This document shows, one piece after another, positions 9,601-14,977 of a stretch of DNA of 29,696 nucleotides. The translations under genes and the position numbers were made by a program. Location: the NCBI GenBank assembly GCA_905210845.1, contig CAJLYG010000017.1:1-29696 (forward strand), given 5' to 3'. Source of the stretch: an uncultured Prevotella sp. (GTDB lineage Bacteria > Bacteroidota > Bacteroidia > Bacteroidales > Bacteroidaceae). How positions within the stretch are numbered: position 1 is the first letter of the stretch; the number at the start of each line of letters is the position of its first letter. A model generated the notes under the pieces. It saw only the letters and a list, made by a program, of their open reading frames with translations. It had not been told where the DNA came from and searched no databases.

Positions 9601-9971
9601 ATTGTCCCTGACAATGCTGTTGTCTTGGCAGAGGTGTTTTCGACTTTCGTGGGTAGCTCCTTCTCGTAAATGACGATGGACTTGATGGAGACGATGCGAA
9701 AACCTAAGGAACGTCCGCGCAATGCATCGTTCAAGACCGAGCTGACATTCGCATTTTTTCGTGAAATGGTGATATTGGGCTTGTTATCCACAATATCATT
9801 CCGATAAGAGATGCGATAGGTGGTTTGTTTCTCAATCACCTTAAATACTTGCTTTAAAGTCGCATTTTTAACGTTGATATTAATAACTTGGTTTTGTGCT
9901 TGTACATAGGTACTGCATAAACACATGAATAATACCAGTAATGACAACTTTACTTTTTGGATTATTTCCAT
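6675..9971 (-). CDS. SusC/RagA-like TonB-dependent transporter with STN signalling domain
   Basis: A 1098-residue outer-membrane importer. The order is: signal peptide (1-26), STN domain (~40-100, VININVKNATLKQVFKVIE), carboxypeptidase-regulatory-like beta-sandwich (~118-195, LSGTIVDENGDPIMGASV), plug (~200-320, including the SusC signature VVVGYGTQKK and SIHIRGIGTLNN), then a large beta-barrel ending in an aromatic residue (VNISF). STN domains let TonB-dependent transporters pass a substrate signal to a periplasmic FecR-like anti-sigma factor. Exactly such a pair is encoded divergently at 11022-12626. No TAnnTTTG housekeeping -7 box is found in the ~285 bp upstream, which agrees with ECF-driven transcription. 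It energises glycan uptake through TonB together with the SusD partner. Confidence 0.96.
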   Translation of the reverse strand: MEIIQKVKLSLLVLFMCLCSTYVQAQNQVININVKNATLKQVFKVIEKQTTYRISYRNDIVDNKPNITISRKNANVSSVLNDALRGRSLGFRIVSIKSIVIYEKELPTKVENTSAKTTALSGTIVDENGDPIMGASVYNKRTKSGAISDINGRFALEGTSGDEISITYLGYTTLHIKGTGNMSLKMEPDAKVLEDVVVVGYGTQKKVNLSGSVAQVDSKTLTNRPISSVSAGLQGLMPGITVNNTSGAPGYDNGSIHIRGIGTLNNSSPYILVDGVESSLNAIDPNDIESISVLKDASSAAIYGSKASNGVILVTTKRGNSGKAKVSYSGYFGVQNATKLVDRMSSAEYADYYNKVLTAAGKPARFTDEEIQKFKDGSDPYNYPNTDWYDLAFKTGIEHRHNVNVTGGTDRTHYMASFGYLHQTGILPHARREQFNGRTNLDMAISNAITGHMNLSFIRNNYSTPTNSYVGGGEDQIIRQLNVMSPWIPNKLENGQYGTISDGNPMAWLDSGETLDRENRNFIGQIGLDYKILDGLVLKFQGSYAESHQHYKEFIQYIYYNDSKQSDPNHLDESESNSERTNLDLYLNYDKTFGLAHHFKAMGGWHTEAYNYRYLSAYRKSFPTNDLQDMNAGDESTMKNGGNTRKLRMVSYFGRLNYDYADKYLVEANFRADASSRFAKGHRWGYFPSFSAAWRLTEESFMQSTKGWLDNLKIRASWGKLGNQDALSDYYPWMNTYNVTAKYPFDGSLVNGYYQANYRLETISWEKSTTWGIGLDFGLFHSLTGSIDYYNRKTTGIIMDVDVPSEFGLGAYKDNIGSMRNEGVEIQLNYQKQLNKSWGLQVAANFAYNKNKILNLGPGIDVIGSGDNRNVVGQPYQVFYLYKATGKFFQSQEEADAYTAKYGNPFGKKFMAGDVVYEDTNGDGKLTSQDRVYCKNTTMPAITYGFNIGATYKNFDLMTVWQGVGKVSHRFVSEVFGQFRGDNSHPSTYWEKSWTIDPEHAKMPRLYEADNSASAIYNSTFWLFNTSYLRLKTLQFGYTLPKNLLKGIGISNLRIYYAGENLLTFDNLPINVDPETTSERSSSYPLLRSHSFGVNISF

Positions 9972-10058
9972 GATACCTATTAAATTAAATTATATTACGT
10001 TTCAACTTGAAAACATTTGTTGGAAAGGCGATATACCAAAATTCTTCTTTAATTTAGC

Positions 10059-10089
10059 AAATATTAACAAATAAGCTTCGTTAATATTT
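10059..10089. promoter_or_regulatory. Operator-like inverted repeat upstream of susC
   Basis: AAATATTAAC (10059-10068) and GTTAATATTT (10080-10089) are perfect 10-bp inverted repeats separated by 11 bp. The centre is ~100 bp upstream of the susC ATG. The spacing of about two helical turns suits a dimeric regulator, but AT-rich symmetry can arise by chance. The protein that would bind is unknown. Confidence 0.4.
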
Positions 10090-10255
10090 CTCCAATCCTC
10101 TAAGCTGCGACCACCGGTTCATGTATTTGTTATCCCGTACCATTGCTACCTTGCCCGTATTGATTGCTGCAAGTGCGGTATGATAGGCGAAAGTGGTGTA
10201 TTCTCCTCACTTATCTTACCGAGCCTTTTTATATTTCACAGTGATTTTTTATGTG

Positions 10256-10770
10256 AATAGGTTGACAGGTTGTCAAAACCCAGTGTTTATCGGGTCTGCA
10301 ACCTGTTTTGAGGTTGTCAAAGGTTGACAAAGGTTGACAGCAGTTGCTCGCTATTTTTTGCCAAAGTATAGCATCTACAGCTGCAGGATCCTCCTTTTTT
10401 ATGTCCTTTGAGTCTCGCTGGGCGATATATGGACCGCATTTTCAATGATTCGCTTACGCTTACCTTTTCTCGCCATGGCAGAGTTCAAGGCAAGCTAGTC
10501 TCTGCTCATTTGGCTTATCGAAAAGGTACCATTTCAATCTATATCATGATCAGTATATGAATAAAAGCGGAACTATCATGCAAAATTCTCGAGAGAATTT
10601 GATCTGATAGATGATGTTTTGCAAAGCAAAAGCATAAGTGCTCCTATAAATTCTCGAGAGAATTTAGCGAAATCTGTGCTTTTCCTGTCAACCTCGTGTC
10701 AACCTTTGTCAACCTAAAAACAGGTTGCAGACCCGATAAACACTGGGTTTTGACAACCTGTCAACCTATT
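10256..10770. mobile_element. MITE-like element with 85-bp terminal inverted repeats
   Basis: The left arm (10256-10340) and right arm (10685-10770) are reverse complements of each other. The outermost 54 bases match perfectly (both begin AATAGGTTGACAGGTTGTCA) and the rest differ by a few changes. Weaker symmetry continues outward to a GATTTTTT block on each side. Each arm contains about five copies of a ~9-bp motif, GGTTGACA or GGTTGTCA, which looks like a multi-site binding array. The 344-bp interior has no credible reading frame. The structure fits a non-autonomous mobile element; an att-like or cruciform regulatory element is an alternative. No transposase is encoded in this window, and I see no clean target-site duplication. 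Confidence 0.55.
10583..10665. repeat. Two identical 18-bp hairpin motifs inside the inverted-repeat element
   Basis: AAATTCTCGAGAGAATTT occurs at 10583-10600 and again at 10648-10665, 65 bp apart. Each is an 8-bp inverted repeat with a 2-bp centre. The flanks differ, so these are conserved sites and not one larger duplication. Confidence 0.75.
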
Positions 10771-10785
10771 TGCAAAAAAATCTCA

Positions 10786-10816
10786 TGTGTATTCCACTCG
10801 GCTTGTAGTATCTTTG
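10786..10816 (+). promoter_or_regulatory. Tandem promoter copy 1 for the sigma operon
   Basis: TGTG (10786-10789), a 19-bp spacer, then TATCTTTG (10809-10816), a perfect TAnnTTTG -7 box. It is the most distal of three near-identical copies and touches the right end of the inverted-repeat element. Its -33 box is the weakest of the three. Confidence 0.55.
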
Positions 10817-10862
10817 AATAAGATAGGCTGCGCCTCGGAAATAAAAATAAAAACTATTTTAT

Positions 10863-10893
10863 TTTGTATTTCACTCGGCTTGTAGTATCTTTG
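10863..10893 (+). promoter_or_regulatory. Tandem promoter copy 2 for the sigma operon
   Basis: TTTG (10863-10866), a 19-bp spacer, then TATCTTTG (10886-10893). It matches both boxes of the Bacteroidota housekeeping promoter. It lies 77 bp downstream of copy 1, in a repeat unit that also shares the CTGCGCCTCGGAAATAAAA block. Confidence 0.65.
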
Positions 10894-10943
10894 GATAAGC
10901 TACGCTGCGCCTCGGAAATAAAAATAAAATCTTCGATATTTAT

Positions 10944-10974
10944 TTTGTATTCCACTCGGCTTGTAGTATCTTTG
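10944..10974 (+). promoter_or_regulatory. Tandem promoter copy 3 (proximal) for the sigma operon
   Basis: TTTG (10944-10947), a 19-bp spacer, then TATCTTTG (10967-10974), 81 bp downstream of copy 2. Transcription would start near 10981, which leaves a leader of about 40 nt before the ATG at 11022. This argues against the upstream GTG at 10986 as the start of the sigma gene. Confidence 0.7.
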
Positions 10975-11021
10975 TAACCGGAAAGGTGTGCGAAAGTGGA
11001 CGTATTCTTAAAAATCAACGT

Positions 11022-11564
11022 ATGAAAGAGGTCGATTTGGTGAATTCTCTCATGAATGGCTCAGAGAAAGCCTTGCGTATGATCTATGACTCATACGCAT
11101 ATAAGTTGTTTTCTTTTAGCTTACGTTATACGAAATCTGTTGAGAAATCAGAAGAAATCGTAGAAGATGTTTTCGTATGGTTATGGAAGAATAAGGAGAA
11201 AATCAAGCAAGGTTATTCTTTAGAGGCTCTTCTTGTTACCCGTACGAAGCATTTCCTGATCAATTCCTATCGCGCTAATTTGAACTCTCCAGTGTTTATG
11301 GAATATACAGAATATATGAGGGATAAGACTGGGGGAGGCTATGAAACAGAGACGTGGGTTAACTATGATGATTTCCTTCGTCGCTTGAACTCTTGTTTGC
11401 AAAGGTTGCCAGAAACCCAAAGTAAGGTCATTGAAATGATAAAATTGAAACAGATGAAGGAGAAGGAGGTCGCGGATCAATTAAACCTAAGTATCCAGAC
11501 GATTCGAAACCAATTGTCTATAGGGTTGAAATCTTTAAAAGTATTGATGGCGGCTCCCGAATAA
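11022..11564 (+). CDS. ECF-type RNA polymerase sigma factor (FecI-like)
   Basis: A 180-residue sigma factor with region 2 at ~15-85 (KALRMIYDSYAYKLFSFS, EEIVEDVFVWLWKN) and region 4 at ~115-170 (LPETQSKVIEMIKLKQMKEK, the helix-turn-helix VADQLNLSIQTIRNQLSIGL). The frame opens 12 codons earlier at a GTG, but the proximal promoter places the RNA start only a few bases before that GTG. ATG 11022 also gives the usual ECF N-terminus (MKEVDLVNSLMNGSEKAL). It is followed 30 bp later by its FecR-like anti-sigma factor and is divergent from the STN-containing SusC gene. Inferred role: directs polymerase to the SusC operon when released by the anti-sigma factor. Family identity is certain; the target is inferred from position. 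Confidence 0.94.
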   Translation: MKEVDLVNSLMNGSEKALRMIYDSYAYKLFSFSLRYTKSVEKSEEIVEDVFVWLWKNKEKIKQGYSLEALLVTRTKHFLINSYRANLNSPVFMEYTEYMRDKTGGGYETETWVNYDDFLRRLNSCLQRLPETQSKVIEMIKLKQMKEKEVADQLNLSIQTIRNQLSIGLKSLKVLMAAPE

Positions 11565-11594
11565 AGGGTCCTTTTATAATAAAAACAGATAATC

Positions 11595-12626
11595 ATGAAT
11601 GCGTTATTTCATAAATATATCGACAATACGATTTCTCCGGAAGAGTTAGCTTCCTTGAGGAATGAGACGGCTCATTGTTCCGACTCAGTGTTGGATTCCA
11701 TGATCGACGAGGATTGGAAAGAAGGTCATTTCAATGAGGCTGGCGATCAAGAGGAATTAATGGGAGACGTATACAATCGTGTGTTAAGCAGAATAGGCAT
11801 TGATCAAGAGGAGGACACGCCTGAATCAGAGCTCATGACTTTTGAACCTTATCCTCGTGCATCGAAATATAGATGGTTGGGGTGGGCTGCTATTTTCATC
11901 GCTCCTATTTTATTCCTGACGACAACTTATTTTTATCGGCAATACCATACGGAAATTGCTTCTGCAAAAGGAGCCATGACCATTTCCACGGGGGCAGGGG
12001 AACAGACAAAGGTGCAATTGCCAGATGGGACGACGGTGACGCTGAATGAGTCGTCAAACTTGATGTATGAACCTGGGACGTTTAATCGGAAGGAACGGAA
12101 AGTCGTTATCGATGGGGAGGCTTATTTCAATGTCTCAAGAAATAAGGATTGTCCTTTTGTGATTGATGCCGATGGATTTCAGGTGAAGGTATTAGGCACG
12201 ATCTTTAACCTGAAGGCTCGTAAGGAGGACCGCAAGCAAGAGCTTTCCTTGTTAAAGGGGTTGGTCCTTTTTACGGCGAAGGAGACTGGCAAACAGGTAC
12301 TGGTTCATCCGAATCAATGTGCTATTTTTGACAAGGAGACCGGCGATCTCCGGTTAGAAGATGATACGGATCTGACCGAGAATACAGCATGGATGCGCCA
12401 TGAGATTATTCTTGCGGGATCTCCTCTCTCTACTGTTATTGCACAGCTGGAAGAAGCGTATCGCGTGGATATCCGCTTACATCCAGGGATTGATGCCACG
12501 GAGAGGTTCACGGGTGTCTTGCCCTCAAATAATCTAATGGAGGCATTGAGCATCTTGGAAATTTCTTATGGCGTGCATTGCGTTAATAAGACAGGGAACA
12601 AGATCGATATCTTTAAAAAACAGTAG
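11595..12626 (+). CDS. FecR-like anti-sigma factor
   Basis: A 343-residue inner-membrane regulator. A cytoplasmic N-terminal segment (1-90) would hold the sigma factor. One transmembrane helix lies at ~94-112 (WLGWAAIFIAPILFLTTTYF). The periplasmic FecR domain (~125-225, STGAGEQTKVQLPDGT, VIDGEAYFNVSRN) precedes a DUF4974 domain (~270-340, LSTVIAQLEEAYRVDI), an STN-like fold typical of Bacteroidota FecR proteins. It receives the signal from the STN domain of a cognate TonB-dependent transporter, here most likely the SusC protein at 6675-9971. It is in one operon with the sigma gene, and there is no obvious terminator after it. Confidence 0.94.
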   Translation: MNALFHKYIDNTISPEELASLRNETAHCSDSVLDSMIDEDWKEGHFNEAGDQEELMGDVYNRVLSRIGIDQEEDTPESELMTFEPYPRASKYRWLGWAAIFIAPILFLTTTYFYRQYHTEIASAKGAMTISTGAGEQTKVQLPDGTTVTLNESSNLMYEPGTFNRKERKVVIDGEAYFNVSRNKDCPFVIDADGFQVKVLGTIFNLKARKEDRKQELSLLKGLVLFTAKETGKQVLVHPNQCAIFDKETGDLRLEDDTDLTENTAWMRHEIILAGSPLSTVIAQLEEAYRVDIRLHPGIDATERFTGVLPSNNLMEALSILEISYGVHCVNKTGNKIDIFKKQ

Positions 12627-12680
12627 GCATATATACTCGTTATTTCGTGCTCCAATCAGGGATGTCTCACGGATATTTTG

Positions 12681-12688
12681 TATATTTG
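12681..12688 (+). promoter_or_regulatory. -7 box of the thioredoxin-nitroreductase gene
   Basis: TATATTTG is a full match to TAnnTTTG, 24 bp before the ATG at 12713. No good TTTG is found ~19 bp upstream, so the -33 element is weak. Confidence 0.5.
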
Positions 12689-12712
12689 CACTTGATTTAA
12701 AGTTGGACGTAT

Positions 12713-13786
12713 ATGAGAAGAATCGTATTTTTGATGATGATTGCGCTCACCGCCATGGTGGCTGACGCGCAGACTGCACTGAAGAAGGTTTATGATGAGA
12801 ATATTGACCCGATGGAGCAGATCGACAGGGCTCTTGCTGAGGCGAAGGCTTCACAAGGCAAAAAGTATGTGATGTGTCAGGTGGGTGGTAACTGGTGTCC
12901 ATGGTGCTTACGCTTTGCCGACTTCATCAGCAAGGACAGTGAGATCGCTCAAGTCGTGGCAGATCATTTTGTTTATATACACGTCAATTATAACCCTCGC
13001 AAGTCAGGTGGTGAGGAACAGGCTAAGGCAGCTGCTGCCCTGATGCGCAGGTTGGGCAATCCACAGCGCTTCGGTTTCCCTGTATTCGTGCTGCTTGATG
13101 CCAATGGCAATGTATTGCATATTCAAGATTCCAGCTTTTTGGAGGAAGGCAAAGGCTATAATAAGGCAAAGGTGCTTCGCTTCTTCAAGGCCTGGACCCC
13201 ACAGTCTGTTGGTGAGGGCGTCTCCAGTATGGCTACGACTTCAACGCTTGATAACGAAGTGATAAAAACGATCATGTCGCGCCGGTCTATCCGTCAATAT
13301 AAAGATACTCCAGTTGAGCATGCCAAGTTGCAGCAGTTGGCTCTGTGTGGTATCTATGCCCCTAATGGCATGAACAGTCAAAAGTGGGCTGTTAGAGTTG
13401 TGGAGAGCAAACAATGGATTGACGGGTTGACGGAGCTCTTTAAGAAAGCAAATCCCGATATGGCGAACCGCGACAAGAACTTTAAGAACATGTTCAGGAA
13501 TGCGCCAAACGTGATTTGCGTGGCTACGCCCGATGGCGCGTCAACGGTTGATGCCGGTATGCTGGGGGAGAATATCATGTTGGCCGCCCAGTCTTTAGGC
13601 TTAGGTACTTGCTGCTTAGGTGGTCCTGTGCGCTTCCTGAATACCAACGCCGACTGTAAGTCCTATCTTGAAAAGCTCGGTTTGCCCGATGGCTATAAGC
13701 TGTGCTTTATGATTGCCGTTGGTTATCCCGATGAGCAACCAAGTGCAAGGCCAAGGGATCTCAACAAGATAGGCTACGTCAACTAA
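12713..13786 (+). CDS. Exported thioredoxin-nitroreductase fusion protein
   Basis: A 357-residue protein with a Sec signal peptide (1-20, ending VADAQ). Residues ~25-165 are a thioredoxin-like domain with redox motif C62-P-W-C65 (GGNWCPWCLRF) and cis-proline region GFPVF (Pro123). Residues ~180-350 are a nitroreductase-fold flavoprotein: MSRRSIRQY (FMN-phosphate contacts), APNGMNSQKW, and the core helix GENIMLAAQSLGLGTCCLGG. Each domain alone is a standard family; the two joined and exported is unusual. The frame is continuous, so this is not a sequencing merge. A possible role is passing electrons between a dithiol and a flavin-bound substrate in the periplasm; this is inference, and the acceptor is unknown. 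It has its own promoter and is not clearly tied to the sigma operon. Confidence 0.88.
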   Translation: MRRIVFLMMIALTAMVADAQTALKKVYDENIDPMEQIDRALAEAKASQGKKYVMCQVGGNWCPWCLRFADFISKDSEIAQVVADHFVYIHVNYNPRKSGGEEQAKAAAALMRRLGNPQRFGFPVFVLLDANGNVLHIQDSSFLEEGKGYNKAKVLRFFKAWTPQSVGEGVSSMATTSTLDNEVIKTIMSRRSIRQYKDTPVEHAKLQQLALCGIYAPNGMNSQKWAVRVVESKQWIDGLTELFKKANPDMANRDKNFKNMFRNAPNVICVATPDGASTVDAGMLGENIMLAAQSLGLGTCCLGGPVRFLNTNADCKSYLEKLGLPDGYKLCFMIAVGYPDEQPSARPRDLNKIGYVN

Positions 13787-13836
13787 GAGTCTGCCCGATG
13801 GGTTATAACACAGCTTGTAACAGCGTGGATAATCCA

Positions 13837-13850
13837 GAGGCACGTGCCTC
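13837..13850. repeat. Perfect 14-bp palindrome after the fusion gene
   Basis: GAGGCACGTGCCTC is self-complementary and lies 51 bp after the fusion gene stop. No T-run follows, so it is not a typical intrinsic terminator. With the imperfect palindrome at 13975-13999 it occupies the convergent gap between the fusion gene and the AraC gene. Confidence 0.4.
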
Positions 13851-13974
13851 GAACGGATCTCGAACGGTTACCGAAGGAACAACACATTCCGTCACCACAA
13901 AGTGAGTCGTTAATGAATCCTAAATAACAAGGCCAAAGTTGGCGTTATCGGAAGTTTTTCTTTACGTTTTATTC

Positions 13975-13999
13975 CATAAAACATGAATCATGATTTATG
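13975..13999. terminator. Imperfect palindrome in a convergent gap, possible terminator
   Basis: Two 12-bp arms (CATAAAACATGA and TCATGATTTATG) pair with one mismatch around a single base, 36 bp after the AraC stop codon. It is AT-rich, so the stem is weak. A role as bidirectional terminator is a guess from position. Confidence 0.25.
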
Positions 14000-14034
14000 A
14001 AAAAGATGGTTGATAACCGCCGTCAACACCTATA

Positions 14035-14892
14035 TTATCTTTTGCCTTTTCGGTAGTCATTGGGTGTCCTTCCTACTTTCTTCTTAAAAAGATTGGAAAA
14101 ATAAGAAACTTCCTCATAACCCAATTCATAAGAAATACGCTTTACGGGTAGGTCGGTTGTAATCAGCATCAGCTCTGCTCGTTCCATTTTCAGTCGGATC
14201 ATATAGTTAGTGGGAGTCTCGCCGAGTTCTTTACGGAAAAGTCTGATGAAGTGGTCTTCTGACATATAGGCATTGGATGCAAGTTCGCTGATGCTGATGG
14301 ATTCTGTGATATGTCCGTGGATATAAGCGGCTGCATGACGAATGCGTTCATCTCGTATCTCCTGTTTGGGTTGTGCCTCCTTGAGAAATCTGGATAGAAT
14401 GATGAACAGGATGCCTCTTGATTCTACAATGTCCCAAAAAGGGCGTTGGTTGTTGTTGGCTATGTTATGGAGTAAAGTGCTATGATTGTCATAAGACAGT
14501 GGGTCAGACTCGGGCAACTGCATGGTAGGGTTGATGGAGCACAGGCGTTGGAAAAGATTCTTGTCTTCTTTCTGTGCAATGACTTCGAAGGGATACCGTA
14601 GGTCTTCGAGGAAGTTGAAGCTGTCAGCGTTTTCGTAGATGTGAATATAATAGTGGCAGAAAACACCAGTACATATATCCGAGTGTCTTGTGTATGGGGG
14701 GATCATGTAAAGATGATCAGGGGCAAGGTGAATCTGTTGCCCATCTATCTCCACCCAAGCCTCACCTTTCGTGACATAATACAAACGTGCGAAAGGACTT
14801 CTCACATCCTTCCAGTTCCAGTCTTTGTCGTGTTCTGCATATCCTGTGTTCAGGGTAAGTATATGCAATAAGGAAATATCATAATTGTCCAT
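14035..14892 (-). CDS. AraC-family transcriptional regulator
   Basis: A 285-residue regulator from ATG 14892. The N-terminal ~150 residues form a cupin-type sensor (YVTKGEAWVEIDGQQIHLAP, HLYMIPPYTRHSD), which usually binds a sugar or related effector. The C-terminal ~100 residues are the double helix-turn-helix of the AraC family (SISELASNAYMSEDHFIRLF, VKRISYELGYEEVSYFSNLF). An in-frame ATG 36 bp upstream is rejected as the start: the promoter -7 box (14898-14905) lies between the two. A partial second copy of this gene at 18799-18891 conserves the same ATG and -7 box. It lies 85 bp downstream of the esterase gene on the same strand and may control it, but the divergent fucosidase-side relic suggests a glycan-related regulon. 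Confidence 0.92.
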   Translation of the reverse strand: MDNYDISLLHILTLNTGYAEHDKDWNWKDVRSPFARLYYVTKGEAWVEIDGQQIHLAPDHLYMIPPYTRHSDICTGVFCHYYIHIYENADSFNFLEDLRYPFEVIAQKEDKNLFQRLCSINPTMQLPESDPLSYDNHSTLLHNIANNNQRPFWDIVESRGILFIILSRFLKEAQPKQEIRDERIRHAAAYIHGHITESISISELASNAYMSEDHFIRLFRKELGETPTNYMIRLKMERAELMLITTDLPVKRISYELGYEEVSYFSNLFKKKVGRTPNDYRKGKR

Positions 14893-14897
14893 GACTG

Positions 14898-14928
14898 CAA
14901 ATATATGGGAAATAACGACAAAATGCAA
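14898..14928 (-). promoter_or_regulatory. Promoter of the AraC gene
   Basis: Minus-strand TATATTTG (14898-14905) with TTGC (14925-14928) 19 bp upstream. The RNA start would be at or a few bases from the ATG at 14892, so the transcript is close to leaderless. The -7 box is conserved in the truncated copy at 18884-18891. Confidence 0.5.
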
Positions 14929-14977
14929 TTATAAAGCATTAAATTATAATGTTGCGATGCAAAATAATATATAATAA

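Larger units (their letters stand above)
9972..11021. other. Control region between the SusC operon and the sigma-factor operon
   Basis: A 1050-bp non-coding stretch. From left to right it holds an AT-rich susC leader with a 31-bp inverted repeat (10059-10089), ~145 bp in which I see no clear site apart from a short motif at 10187-10204 echoed in the sigma leader, a 515-bp element with long inverted arms (10256-10770), and three direct promoter repeats ending just before the sigma gene. No open frame here has a recognisable product. Confidence 0.7.

Noticed and set aside
10256..10770. Phase-variable invertible promoter switch
   Set aside because: The arms are suitably inverted, but the recognisable promoters lie outside them and no invertase gene is present, so inversion would not flip a visible promoter.
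10986..11021. GTG start 12 codons upstream for the sigma factor
   Set aside because: The proximal promoter predicts the RNA start at about 10981, which leaves almost no leader, and the added residues are not typical of ECF sigma factors.
13787..14034. Small RNA or terminator with strong hairpin after the fusion gene
   Set aside because: The 14-bp palindrome lacks a T-run and no promoter is seen, so only the bare palindromes are listed.
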